Assembly: GCA_028752905.1 (NCBI GenBank)
Contig: JAQNBH010000021.1
Span: 1,024,501-1,088,500 of the forward strand
DNA length: 64,000 nucleotides
Source of the DNA: Cladorhizidae sp. MBARI D1340-BT2
Lineage: Eukaryota; Porifera; Demospongiae; Poecilosclerida; Cladorhizidae
Direction of reading: 5' to 3'
Position numbers and translations under genes: made by a program. Shown piece after piece: positions 37,184-49,879 of this stretch; within the stretch, counting starts at the first letter, position 1, and each line of letters opens with the position of its first letter. Below the pieces are notes generated by a model. It saw only the letters and a list, made by a program, of their open reading frames with translations. It did no database searches and was not told the DNA's origin.

Positions 37184-38091
37184 AAGCGGTGGCCTGCCAG
37201 TGAAAAACCACTACATTTATTGATAATCTGTTGACATGTTGCAGATAAGGACCTTCTCTATCAGTTGACAAAATCTGGCACTTTGGTCTTGTTAATTAGG
37301 GCAGTTATGAATTGTAATCTTACTTGATGCTAAACATGTTAGCTTCGTAGATTATCCACACCACTGAATAGACTTGATGTATAGCTATTAAGATAGGACT
37401 CTCTAAGTGCTCTCTCTTGATACCAAACATCCATATATTCTGCACACTTCACTGTAATGGACTTGCAAGATAGGTATCTCTCAGTGTTCTCTATCTTGAG
37501 CTAAATATGTTAGCTTCATAGATTCTCCACACTTCACTGAATAGAGTTGATATATAGCTCTAAAGGTAGGCCTCTCTCTGTTCTCTCTCTTGATACCAAA
37601 CATCCGTATATTCTGCATACATAGAATCACAAGATAGGTTTCTCTATGTGTTCTCTATCTTGATGCTAAACAGGTTAGCTTCATAGATTCTCCACACTTC
37701 ACTGTATAAACTTGATATATAGCTATTAAGATAGGTCTCTCCCTGTGCTCTCTGTTGATATCAAACATCCATAATATTCTGCACAATTCACTGTAATGGA
37801 CTTGATATGATTCGAATGATAGGTTTCATTATGTGTTCTCTATCTTGATATTTGCCCTAATTTGGTCTATAATATGTTTCTCATTTTCCCCCCAAAATCT
37901 TGCTTTTTTGCCGTAAAGCTCATAACTTTTCTACACTTTATCCAAAAAAGATAATTTTTATATCACCGAATAGCCCTTCTAATTATCTGTCTTTTGTACG
38001 TGCCAAAATTTTGTGTACTCTAAGTATTAGCAAGTTATGGTGATTTGAAGTGGTAAGGTTTGCGATCTTTCCTGGCGTTTTCCAGTTGCCA
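37184..38091 (+). repeat. Monomer 42 (908 bp)
   Basis: GAATT head, private CTAAATATGTT in S3, T4C6A4, GTACGTGCCAAAA. Confidence 0.95.
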
Positions 38092-39000
38092 AAGCGGTGG
38101 CCTGCCAGTGAAAAACCACTACATTTATTGATAATCTGTTGACATGTTGCAGATAAGGACCTTCTCTATCAGTTGACAAAATCTGGCACTTTGGTCTTGT
38201 TAATTAGGGCAGTTATGAATTGTAATCTTACTTGATGCTAAACATGTTAGCTTCGTAGATTATCCACACCACTGAATAGACTTGATGTATAGCTATTAAG
38301 ATAGGACTCTCTAAGTGCTCTCTCTTGATACCAAACATCCATATATTCTGCACACTTCACTGTAATGGACTTGCAAGATAGGTATCTCACAGTGTTCTCT
38401 ATCTTGAGCTAAACATGTTAGCTTCATAGATTCTCCACACTTCACTGAATAGAGTTGATATATAGCTCTAAAGGTAGGCCTCTCTCTGTTCTCTCTCTTG
38501 ATACCAAACATCCGTATATTCTGCATACATAGAATCACAAGATAGGTTTCTCTATGTGTTCTCTATCTTGATGCTAAACAGGTTAGCTTCATAGATTCTC
38601 CACACTTCACTGTATAAACTTGATATATAGCTATTAAGATAGGTCTCTCCCTGTGCTCTCTGTTGATATCAAACATCCATAATATTCTGCACAATCCACT
38701 GTAATGGACTTGATATGATTCGAATGATAGGTTTCATTATGTGTTCTCTATCTTGATATTTGCCCTAATTTGGTCTATAATATGTTTCTCATTTTTCCCC
38801 CAAAAATCTTGCTTTTTTGCCGTAAAGCTCATAACTTTTCTACACTTTATCCAAAAAAGATAATTTTTATATCACCGAATAGCCCTTCTAATTATCTGTC
38901 TTTTATACGTGCCAAAATTTTGTGTACTCTAAGTATTAGCAAGTTATGGTGATTTGAAGTGGTAAGGTTTGCGATCTTTCCTGGCGTTTTCCAGTTGCCA
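38092..39000 (+). repeat. Monomer 43 (909 bp)
   Basis: Counterpart of 39 but with GATAATC. TCTCACAG (75-codon minus-strand frame, 38311-38538), CAATCCAC, T5C5. Confidence 0.95.
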
Positions 39001-39914
39001 AAGCGGTGGCCTGCCAGTGAAAAACCACTACATTTATTGATAATCTGTTGACATGTTGCAGATAAGGACCTTCTCTATCAGTTGACAAAATCTGGCACTT
39101 TGGTCTTGTTAATTAGGGCAGTTATGGATTGTAATCTTACTTGATGCTAAACATGTTAGCTTCGTAGATTATCCACACTTCACTGAATAGACTTGATGTA
39201 TAGCTATTAAGATAGGAATCTCTAAGTGCTCTCTCTTGATACCAAACATCCATATTATATTCTGCACACTTCACTGTAATGGACTTGCAAGATAGGTATC
39301 TCTCAGTGTTCTCTATCTTGAGCTAAACATGTTAGCTTCATAGATTCTCCACACTTCACTGAATAGACTTGATATATAGCTCTAAAGGTAGGCCTCTCTC
39401 TGTTCTCTCTCTTGATACCATACGTCCGTATATTCTGCATACATAGAATCACAAGATAGGTTTCTCTATGTGTTCTCTATCTTGATGCTAAACAGGTTAG
39501 CTTCATAGATTCTCCACACTTCACTGTATAAACTTGATATATAGCTATTAAGATAGGTCTCTCCCTGTGCTCTCTGTTGATATCAAACATCCATAATATT
39601 CTGCACAATTCACTGTAATGGACTTGATATGATTCGAATGATAGGTTTCATTATGTGTTCTCTATCTTGATATTTGCCCTAATTTGGTCTATAATATGTT
39701 TCTCATTTTCCCCCCAAAAATCTTGCTTTTTTGCCGTAAAGCTCATAACTTTTCTACACTTTATCCAAAAAAGATAATTTTTATATCACCGAATAGCCCT
39801 TCTAATTATCTGTCTTTTATACGTGCCAAAATTTTGTGTACTCTAAGTATTAGCAAGTTATGGTGATTTGAAGTGGTAAGGTTTGCGATCTTTCCTGGCG
39901 TTTTCCAGTTGCCA
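39001..39914 (+). repeat. Monomer 44 (914 bp)
   Basis: Counterpart of 40 and 55: GGAATCTC, TATTATATT, CCATACGTCCG, T4C6. Confidence 0.95.
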
Positions 39915-40828
39915 AAGCGGTGGCCTGCCAGTGAAAAACCACTACATTTATTGATAATCTGTTGACATGTTGCAGATAAGGACCTTCTCTATCAGTTGAC
40001 AAAATCTGGCACTTTGGTCTTGTTAATTAGGGCAGTTATGGATTGTAATCTTACTTGATGCTAAACATGTTAGCTTCGTAGATTATCCACACTTCACTGA
40101 ATAGACTTGATGTATAGCTATTAAGATAGGACTCTCTAAGTGCTCTCTCTTGATACCAAACATCCATATTATATTCTGCACACTTCACTGTAATGGACTT
40201 GCAAGATAGGTATCTCTCAGTGTTCTCTATCTTGAGCTAAACATGTTAGCTTCATAGATTCTCCACACTTCACTGAATAGACTTGATATATAGCTCTAAA
40301 GGTAGGCCTCTCTCTGTTCTCTCTCTTGATACCATACGTCCGTATATTCTGCATACATAGAATCACAAGATAGGTTTCTCTATGTGTTATCTATCTTGAT
40401 GCTAAACAGGTTAGCTTCATAGATTCTCCACACTTCACTGTATAAACTTGATATATAGCTATTAAGATAGGTCTCTCCCTGTGCTCTCTGTTGATATCAA
40501 ACATCCATAATATTCTGCACAATCCACTGTAATGGACTTGATATGATTCGAATGATAGGTTTCATTATGTGTTCTCTATCTTGATATTTGCCCTAATTTG
40601 GTCTATAATATGTTTCTCATTTTCCCCCCAAATATCTTGCTTTTTTGCCGTAAAGCTCATAACTTTTCTACACTTTATCCAAAAAAGATAATTTTTATAT
40701 CACCGAATAGCCCTTCTAATTATCTGTCTTTTATACGTGCCAATATTTTGTGTACTCTAAGTATTAGCAAGTTATGGTGATTTGAAGTGGTAAGGTTTGC
40801 GATCTTTCCTGGCGTTTTCCAGTTGCCA
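39915..40828 (+). repeat. Monomer 45 (914 bp)
   Basis: Counterpart of 41 and 56: GTTATCTATC, CAATCCAC, T4C6, AAATATCTT, GCCAATATT. Confidence 0.95.
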
Positions 40829-41739
40829 AAGCGGTGGCCTGCCAGTGAAAAACCACTACATTTATTGATAATCTGTTGACATGTTGCAGATAAGGACCTT
40901 CTCTATCAGTTGACAAAATCTGGCACTTTGGTCTTGTTAATTAGGGCAGTTATGAATTGTAATCTTACTTGATGCTAAACATGTTAGCTTCGTAGATTAT
41001 CCACACTTCACTGAATAGACTTGATGTATAGCTATTAAGATAGGACTCTCTAAGTGCTCTCTCTTGATACCAAACATCCATATATTCTGCACACTTCACT
41101 GTAATGGACTTGCAAGATAGGTATCTCTCAGTGTTCTCTATCTTGAGCTAAACATGTTAGCTTCATAGATTCTCCACACTTCACTGAATAGAGTTGATAT
41201 ATAGCTCTAAAGGTAGGCCTCTCTCTGTTCTCTCTCTTGATACCAAACATCCGTATATTCTGCATACATAGAATCACAAGATAGGTTTCTCTATGTGTTC
41301 TCTATCTTGATGCTAAACAGGTTAGCTTCATAGATTCTCCACACTTCACTGTATAAACTTGATATATAGCTATTAAGATAGGTCTCTCCCTGTGCTCTCT
41401 GTTGATATCAAACATCCATAATATTCTGCACAATTCACTGTAATGGACTTGATATGATTCGAATGATAGGTTTCATTATGTGTTCTCTATCTTGATATTT
41501 GCCCTAATTTGGTCTATAATATGTTTCTCATTTTCCCCCCAAAAATCTTGCTTTTTTGCCGTAAAGCTCATAACTTTTCTACACTTTACCCCAAAAAGAA
41601 AATTTTTATATTACCGAATAGCCTTTCTAATTATCTGTCTTTTGTACGTGCCAATATTTTGTGTACTCTAAGTATTAGCAAGTTATGGTGATTTGAAGTG
41701 GTAAGGTTTGCGATCTTTCCTGGCGTTTTCCAGTTGCCA
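40829..41739 (+). repeat. Monomer 46 (911 bp, mosaic)
   Basis: GAATT head with CACTTCACTG in S1 and GAATAGAGTTG in S3, like monomer 57. The tail holds a short B-tail tract (TTACCCC to ATTACC, about 41587-41614) inside an ordinary tail ending GCCTTTCT...GCCAATATT. Confidence 0.95.
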
Positions 41740-42652
41740 AAGCGGTGGCCTGCCAGTGAAAAACCACTACATTTATTGATAATCTGTTGACATGTTGCAG
41801 ATAAGGGCCTTCTCTATCAGTTGACAAAATCTGGGACTTTGGTCTTGTTAATTAGGGCAGTTATGAATTGTACTACTCTTACTTGATGCTAAACATGTTA
41901 GCTTCGTAGATTATCCACACTTCACTGAATAGACTTGATGTATAGCTATTAAGATAGGACTCTCTAAGTGCTCTCTCTTGATACCAAACATCCATATATT
42001 CTGCACACTTCACTGTAATGGACTTGCAAGATAGGTATCTCTCAGTGTTCTCTATCTTGAGCTAAACATGTTAGCTTCATAGATTCTCCACACTTCACTG
42101 AATAGACTTGATATATAGCTCTAAAGGTAGGCCTCTCTCTGTTCTCTCTCTTGATACCAAACGTCCGTATATTCTGCATACATAGAATCACAAGATAGGT
42201 TTCTCTATGTGTTCTCTATCTTGATGCTAAACAGGTTAGCTTCATAGATTCTCCACACTTCACTGTATAAACTTGATATATAGCTATTAAGATAGGTCTC
42301 TCCCTGTGCTCTCTGTTGATATCAAACATCCATAATATTCTGCACACTTCACTGTAATGGACTTGATATGATTCGAATGATAGGTTTCATTATGTGTTCT
42401 CTATCTTGATATTTGCCCTAATTTGGTCTATAATATGTTTCTCATTTTTCCCCCAAAAATCTTGCTTTTTTGCCGTAAAGCTCATAACTTTTCTACACTT
42501 TACCCACAAAAGATATTTTTATATCACCGAATAGCCCTTCTAATTATCTATCTTTTGTATGTGCCAAAATTTTGAGTACTCTAAGTATTAGCAAGTTATG
42601 GTGATTTGAAGTGGTAAGGTTTGCGATCTTTCCTGGCGTTTTCCAGTTGCCA
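41740..42652 (+). repeat. Monomer 47 (913 bp)
   Basis: First copy of the second head type: AAGGGCC, GGGACTTTGG and GTACTACTC (+3). S4 has CCAAACGTCCG. T5C5, TTACCCACAAAAG, CTATCTTTTGTATG, GAGTACTC. Matches 59. Confidence 0.95.
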
Positions 42653-43558
42653 AAGCGGTGGCCTGCCAGTGAAAAACCACTACATTTATTGATAATCTGT
42701 TGACATGTTGCAGATAAGGGCCTTCTCTATCAGTTGACAAAATCTGGGACTTTGGTCTTGTTAATTAGGGCAGTTATGAATTGTACTCTTACTTGATGCT
42801 AAACATGTTAGCTTCGTAGATTATTCACACTTCACTGAATAGACTTGATGTATAGCTATTAAGATAGGACTCTCTAAGTGCTCTCTCTTGATACCAAACA
42901 TCCATATATTCTGCACACTTCACTGTAATGGACTTGCAAGATAGGTATCTCTCAGTGTTCTCTATCTTGAGCTAAACATGTTAGCTTCATAGATTCTCCA
43001 CACTTCACTGAATAGACTTGATATATAGCTCTAAAGGTAGGCCTCTCTCTGTTCTCTCTCTTGATACCAAACATCCGTATATTCTGCATACATAGAATCA
43101 CAAGATAGGTTTCTCTGTGTTCTCTATCTTGATGCTAAACAGGTTAGCTTCATAGATTCTCCACACTTCACTGTATAAACTTGATATATAGCTATTAAGA
43201 TAGGTCTCTCCCTGTGCTCTCTGTTGATATCAAACATCCATAATATTCTGCATACTTCACTGTAATGGACTTGATATGATTCGAATGATAGGTTTCATTA
43301 TGTGTTCTCTATCTTGATATTTGCCCTAATTTGGTCTGTATGTTTCTCATTTTCCCCCTAAAAATCTTGTTATTTTGCCGTAAAGCTCATAACTTATCTA
43401 CACTTTATCCAAAAAAGATAATTTTTATATCACCGGATAGCCCTTCTAATTATCTGTCTTTTTTACGTGCCAAAATTTTGAGTACTCTAAGCATTAGCAA
43501 GTTATGGTGATTTGAAGTGGTAAGGTTTGCGATCTTTCCTGGCGTTTTCCAGTTGCCA
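42653..43558 (+). repeat. Monomer 48 (906 bp, B-tail)
   Basis: GGGAC head with GTACTC, TTATTCACAC, CTCTGTG (2-base loss) in S4, CATACTTC, GTCTGTATG, tract T4C5 then T, AACTTATC, TTTTTTACG, AAGCATTAG. Matches 62 and 66. Confidence 0.95.
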
Positions 43559-44466
43559 AAGCGGTGGCCTGCCAGTGAAAAACCACTACATTTATTGATA
43601 ATCTGTTGACATGTTGCAGATAAGGGCCTTCTCTATCAGTTGACAAAATCTGGGACTTTGGTCTTGTTAATTAGGGCAGTTATGAATTGTACTCTTACTT
43701 GATGCTAAACATGTTAGCTTCGTAGATTATCCACACTTCACTGAATAGACTTGATGTATAGCTATTAAGATAGGACTCTCTAAGTGCTCTCTCTTGATAC
43801 CAAACATCCATATATTCTGCACACTTCACTGTAATGGACTTGCAAGATAGGTATCTCTCAGTGTTCTCTATCTTGAGCTAAACATGTTAGCTTCATAGAT
43901 TCTCCACACTTCACTGAATAGACTTGATATATAGCTCTAAAGGTAGGCCTCTCTCTGTTCTCTCTCTTGATACCAAACATCCGTATATTCTGCATACATA
44001 GAATCACAAGATAGGTTTCTCTATGTGTTCTCTATCTTGATGCTAAACAGGTTAGCTTCATAGATTCTCCACACTTCACTGTATAAACTTGATATATAGC
44101 TATTAAGATAGGTCTCTCCCTGTGCTCTCTGTTGATATCAAACATCCATAATATTCTGCATACTTCACTGTAATGGACTTGATATGATTCGAATGATAGG
44201 TTTCATTATGTGTTCTCTATCTTGATATTTGCCCTAATTTGGTCTATATGTTTCTCATTTTTCCCCAAAAAATCTTGTTATTTTGCCGTAAAGCTCATAA
44301 CTTTTCTACACTTTACCCCAAAAAGATAATCTTTATATCACAGGATAGCCCTTCTAATTATCTGTCTTTTGTACGTGCCAAAATTTTGAGTACTCTAAGT
44401 ATTAGCAAGTTATGGTGATTTGAAGTGGTAAGGTTTGCGATCTTTCCTGGCGTTTTCCAGTTGCCA
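43559..44466 (+). repeat. Monomer 49 (908 bp, B-tail)
   Basis: GGGAC head, CACTTCACTG, CATACTTC, TATATG, T5C4A6, GATAATCTTT, CACAGGATAG, GAGTACTC. Matches 63 and 67. Confidence 0.95.
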
Positions 44467-45376
44467 AAGCGGTGGCCTGCCAGTGAAAAACCACTACATT
44501 TATTGATAATCTGTTGACATGTTGCAGATAAGGGCCTTCTCTATCAGTTGACAAAATCTGGGACTTTGGTCTTGTTAATTAGGGCAGTTATGAATTGTAC
44601 TCTTACTTGATGCTAAACATGTTAGCTTCGTAGATTATCCACACTTCACTGAATAGACTTGATGTATAGCTATTAAGATAGGACTCTCTAAGTGCTCTCT
44701 CTTGATACCAAACATCCATATATTCTGCACACTTCACTGTAATGGACTTGCAAGATAGGTATCTCTCAGTGTTCTCTATCTTGAGCTAAACATGTTAGCT
44801 TCATAGATTCTCCACACTTCACTGAATAGAGTTGATATATAGCTCTAAAGGTAGGCCTCTCTCTGTTCTCTCTCTTGATACCAAACATCCGTATATTCTG
44901 CATACATAGAATCACAAGATAGGTTTCTCTATGTGTTCTCTATCTTGATGCTAAACAGGTTAGCTTCATAGATTCTCCACACTTCACTGTATAAACTTGA
45001 TATATAGCTATTAAGATAGGTCTCTCCCTGTGCTCTCTGTTGATATCAAACATCCATAATATTCTGCACACTTCACTGTAATGGACTTGATATGATTCGA
45101 ATGATAGGTTTCATTATGTGTTCTCTATCTTGATATTTGCCCTAATTTGGTCTATAATATGTTTCTCATTTCCCCCCCAAAAATCTTGCTTTTTTGCCGT
45201 AAAGCTCATAACTTTTCTACACTTTATCCAAAAAAGATAATTTTTATATCACCGAATAGCCCTTCTAATTATCTGTCTTTGTACGTGCCAAAATTTTGTG
45301 TACTCTAAGTATTAGCAAGTTATGATGATTTGAAGTGGTAAGGTTTGCGATCTTTCCTGGCGTTTTCCAGTTGCCA
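44467..45376 (+). repeat. Monomer 50 (910 bp)
   Basis: GGGAC head joined to an ordinary tail. TATAATATG, T3C7, CTGTCTTTGTACG (one T lost), ATGATG end. Matches 68. Confidence 0.95.
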
Positions 45377-46282
45377 AAGCGGTGGCCTGCCAGTGAAAAA
45401 CCACTACATTTATTGATAATCTGTTGACATGTTACAGATAAGGACCTTCTCTATCAGTTGACAAAATCTGGCACTTTGGTCTTGTTAATTAGGGCAGTTA
45501 TGAATTGTAATCTTACTTGATGCTAAACATGTTAGCTTCGTAGATTATCCACACCACTGAATAGACTTGATGTATAGCTATTAAGATAGGACTCTCTAAG
45601 TGCTCTCTCTTGATACCAAACATCCATATATTCTGCACACTTCACTGTAATGGACTTGCAAGATAGGTATCTCTCAGTGTTCTCTATCTTGAGCTAAACA
45701 TGTTAGCTTCATAGATTCTCCACACTTCACTGAATAGAGTTGATATATAGCTCTAAAGGTAGGCCTCTCTCTGTTCTCTCTCTTGATACCAAACATCCGT
45801 ATATTCTGCATACATAGAATCACAAGATAGGTTTCTCTATGTGTTATCTATCTTGATGCTAAACAGGTTAGCTTCATAGATTCTCCACACTTCACTGTAT
45901 AAACTTGATATATAGCTATTAAGATAGGTCTCTCCCTGTGCTCTCTGTTGATATCAAACATCCATAATATTCTGCACACTTCACTGTAATGGACATGATA
46001 TGATTCGAATGATAGGTTTCATTATGTATTCTCTATCTTGATATTTGCCCTAATTTGGTCTATATGTTTCTCATTTCCCCCCCAAAAATCTTGTTATTTT
46101 GCCGTAAAGCTCATAACTTTTCTACACTTTACCCCAAAAAGAAAATTTTTATATCACCGGATAGCCCTTCTAATTATCTGTCTTTTGTACGTACCAAAAT
46201 TTTGTGTACTCTAAGTATTAGCAAGTTATGGTGATTTGAAGTGGTAAGGTTTGCGATCTTTCCTAGCGTTTTCCAGTTGCCA
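45377..46282 (+). repeat. Monomer 51 (906 bp, B-tail)
   Basis: GTTACAG in the head, GAATT, GTTATCTATC, GGACATGATATG, GTATTCTC, T3C7, GTACGTACC, CCTAGCG. Matches 69. Confidence 0.95.
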
Positions 46283-47168
46283 AAGCGGTGGCCTGCCAGT
46301 GAAAAACCACTACATTTATTGATAATCTGTTGACATGTTGCAGATAAGGACCTTCTCTATCAGTTGACAAAATCTGGCACTTTTGAATTGTAATCTTACT
46401 TGATGCTAAACATGTTAGCTTCGTAGATTATCCACACCACTGAATAGACTTGATGTATAGCTATTAAGATAGGACTCTCTAAGTGCTCTCTCTTGATACC
46501 AAACATCCATATATTCTGCACACTTCACTGTAATGGACTTGCAAGATAGGTATCTCTCAGTGTTCTCTATCTTGAGCTAAACATGTTAGCTTCATAGATT
46601 CTCCACACTTCACTGAATAGAGTTGATATATAGCTCTAAAGGTAGGCCTCTCTCCGTTCTCTCTCTTGATACCAAACATCCGTATATTCTGCATACATAG
46701 AATCACAAGATAGGTTTCTCTATGTGTTCTCTATCTTGATGCTAAACAGGTTAGCTTCATAGATTCTCCACACTTCACTGTATAAACTTGATATATAGCT
46801 ATTAAGATAGGTCTCTCCCTGTGCTCTCTGTTGATATCAAACATCCATAATATGCTGCACACTTCACTGTAATGGACTTGATATGATTCGAATGATAGGT
46901 TTCATTATGTGTTCTCTATCTTGATATTTGCCCTAATTTGGTCTATAATATGTTTCTCATTTTTCCCCCAAAAATCTTGCTTTTTTGCCGTAAAGCTCAT
47001 AACTTTTCTACACTTTATCTAAAAAAGATAATTTTTATATCACCGAATAGCCCTTCTAATTATCTGTCTTTTGTACGTGCCAAAATTTTGTGTACTCTAA
47101 GTATTAGCAAGTTGTGGTGATTTGAAGTGGTAAGGTTTGCGATCTTTCCTGGCGTTTTCCAGTTGCCA
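46283..47168 (+). repeat. Monomer 52 (886 bp)
   Basis: 23-bp head deletion, junction near 46382 (GGCACTTTTGAATTG). CTCCGTTC, ATGCTGCACACTTC, T5C5, TTATCTAAAAAAG, GTTGTGGTG. Matches 70. Confidence 0.95.
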
Positions 47169-48079
47169 AAGCGGTGGCCTGCCAGTGAAAAACCACTACA
47201 TTTATTGATAATCTGTTGACATGTTGCAGATAAGGACCTTCTCTATCAGTTGACAAAATCTGGCACTTTGGTCTTGTTAATTAGGGCAGTTATGAATTGT
47301 AATCTTACTTGATGCTAAACATGTTAGCTTCGTAGATTATCCACACTTCACTGAATAGACTTGATGTATAGCTATTAAGATAGGACTCTCTAAGTGCTCT
47401 CTCTTGATACCAAACATCCATATTATATTCTGCACACTTCACTGTAATGGACTTGCGAGATAGGTATCTCTCAGTGTTCTCTATCTTGAGCTAAACATGT
47501 TAGCTTCATAGATTCTCCACACTTCACTGAATAGACTTGATATATAGCTCTAAAGGTAGGCCTCTCTCTGTTCTCTCTCTTGATACCATACGTCCGTATA
47601 TTCTGCATACATAGAATCACAAGATAGGTTTCTCTATGTGTTCTCTATCTTGATGCTAAACAGGTTAGCTTCATAGATTCTCCACACTTCACTGTATAAA
47701 CTTGATATATAGCTATTAAGATAGGTCTCTCCCTGTGCTCTCTGTTGATATCAAACATCCATAATATTCTGCATACTTCACTGTAATGGACTTGATATGA
47801 TTCGAATGATAGGTTTCATTATGTGTTCTCTATCTTGATATTTGCCCTAATTTGGTCTATATGTTTCTCATTTTTCCCCAAAAAATCTTGTTATTTTGCC
47901 GTAAAGCTCATAACTTTTCTACACTTTACCCCAAAAAGATAATTTTTATATCACTGAATAGCCCTTCTAATTATCTGTCTTTTGTACGTGCCAAAATTTT
48001 GTGTACTCTAAGTATTAGCAAGTTATGGTGATTTGAAGTGGTAAGGTTTGCGATCTTTCCTGGCGTTTTCCAGTTGCCA
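47169..48079 (+). repeat. Monomer 53 (911 bp, B-tail)
   Basis: 914-class body (CACTTCACTG, TATTATATT, CCATACGTCCG) with a B-tail (TATATG, T5C4A6, TTACCCC). CTTGCGAGATAG breaks the S2 dyad. TCACTGAATAG in the tail. Matches 71. Confidence 0.95.
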
Positions 48080-48965
48080 AAGCGGTGGCCTGCCAGTGAA
48101 AAACCACTACATTTATTGATAATCTGTTGACATGTTGCAGATAAGGACCTTCTCTATCAGTTGACAAAATCTGGCACTTTTGAATTGTAATCTTACTTGA
48201 TGCTAAACATGTTAGCTTCGTAGATTATCCACACCACTGAATAGACTTGATGTATAGCTATTAAGATAGGACTCTCTAAGTGCTCTCTCTTGATACCAAA
48301 CATCCATATATTCTGCACACTTCACTGTAATGGACTTGCAAGATAGGTATCTCTCAGTGTTCTCTATCTTGAGCTAAACATGTTAGCTTCATAGATTCTC
48401 CACACTTCACTGAATAGAGTTGATATATAGCTCTAAAGGTAGGCCTCTCTCCGTTCTCTCTCTTGATACCAAACATCCGTATATTCTGCATACATAGAAT
48501 CACAAGATAGGTTTCTCTATGTGTTCTCTATCTTGATGCTAAACAGGTTAGCTTCATAGATTCTCCACACTTCACTGTATAAACTTGATATATAGCTATT
48601 AAGATAGGTCTCTCCCTGTGCTCTCTGTTGATATCAAACATCCATAATATGCTGCACAATTCACTGTAATGGACTTGATATGATTCGAATGATAGGTTTC
48701 ATTATGTGTTCTCTATCTTGATATTTGCCCTAATTTGGTCTATAATATGTTTCTCATTTTTCCCCCAAAAATCTTGCTTTTTTGCCGTAAAGCTCATAAC
48801 TTTTCTACACTTTATCCAAAAAAGATAATTTTTATATCACCGAATAGCCCTTCTAATTATCTGTCTTTTATACGTGCCAAAATTTTGTGTACTCTAAGTA
48901 TTAGCAAGTTATGGTGATTTGAAGTGGTAAGGTTTGCGATCTTTCCTGGCGTTTTCCAGTTGCCA
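48080..48965 (+). repeat. Monomer 54 (886 bp, chimera)
   Basis: Front like monomer 52 (23-bp deletion, CTCCGTTC, ATGCTGCAC), back like the 43 group (CACAATTC, TATACGTG). The switch lies just after GCTGCACA near 48657. It precedes copies of monomers 44-46. Confidence 0.93.
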
Positions 48966-49879
48966 AAGCGGTGGCCTGCCAGTGAAAAACCACTACATTT
49001 ATTGATAATCTGTTGACATGTTGCAGATAAGGACCTTCTCTATCAGTTGACAAAATCTGGCACTTTGGTCTTGTTAATTAGGGCAGTTATGGATTGTAAT
49101 CTTACTTGATGCTAAACATGTTAGCTTCGTAGATTATCCACACTTCACTGAATAGACTTGATGTATAGCTATTAAGATAGGAATCTCTAAGTGCTCTCTC
49201 TTGATACCAAACATCCATATTATATTCTGCACACTTCACTGTAATGGACTTGCAAGATAGGTATCTCTCAGTGTTCTCTATCTTGAGCTAAACATGTTAG
49301 CTTCATAGATTCTCCACACTTCACTGAATAGACTTGATATATAGCTCTAAAGGTAGGCCTCTCTCTGTTCTCTCTCTTGATACCATACGTCCGTATATTC
49401 TGCATACATAGAATCACAAGATAGGTTTCTCTATGTGTTCTCTATCTTGATGCTAAACAGGTTAGCTTCATAGATTCTCCACACTTCACTGTATAAACTT
49501 GATATATAGCTATTAAGATAGGTCTCTCCCTGTGCTCTCTGTTGATATCAAACATCCATAATATTCTGCACAATTCACTGTAATGGACTTGATATGATTC
49601 GAATGATAGGTTTCATTATGTGTTCTCTATCTTGATATTTGCCCTAATTTGGTCTATAATATGTTTCTCATTTTCCCCCCAAAAATCTTGCTTTTTTGCC
49701 GTAAAGCTCATAACTTTTCTACACTTTATCCAAAAAAGATAATTTTTATATCACCGAATAGCCCTTCTAATTATCTGTCTTTTATACGTGCCAAAATTTT
49801 GTGTACTCTAAGTATTAGCAAGTTATGGTGATTTGAAGTGGTAAGGTTTGCGATCTTTCCTGGCGTTTTCCAGTTGCCA
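48966..49879 (+). repeat. Monomer 55 (914 bp)
   Basis: Counterpart of 44: GGAATCTC, TATTATATT, CCATACGTCCG, T4C6. Confidence 0.95.

Larger units (their letters stand above)
38092..40828 (+). repeat. Higher-order block, monomers 43-45, copy 2 (period 3645 bp)
   Basis: Second copy of monomers 39-41, also 2737 bp. Differences seen: GATAATC for GTTAATC at its start, T/C tract states, and CAATCCAC in monomer 45 where 41 has CAATTCAC. Confidence 0.92.
39001..41739 (+). repeat. Block of monomers 44-46, copy 1 (displacement 9965 bp)
   Basis: Lengths 914, 914, 911. All three start positions recur exactly 9965 bp downstream (48966, 49880, 50794) with the rare markers GGAATCTC, CAATCCAC, AAATATCTT and GCCTTTCT in the same order. 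Confidence 0.9.
42653..47681 (+). repeat. Long duplicated segment, monomers 48-53, copy 1 (displacement 16,319 bp)
   Basis: Starts of monomers 48-53 recur 16,319 bp downstream as monomers 66-71, six in a row. Private markers such as GTTACAG, GACATGAT, CCTAGCG, the 23-bp deletion, GTTGTG and TGCGAGATAG appear in the same order. The right end of the match is cut by the window edge. Confidence 0.93.

Noticed and set aside
41480..41671. 62-63 residue frames at 41480, 52354, 55084 and 58715
   Set aside because: Overlapping-frame products of the B-tail sequence in monomers 46, 58, 61 and 65. No coding signature.
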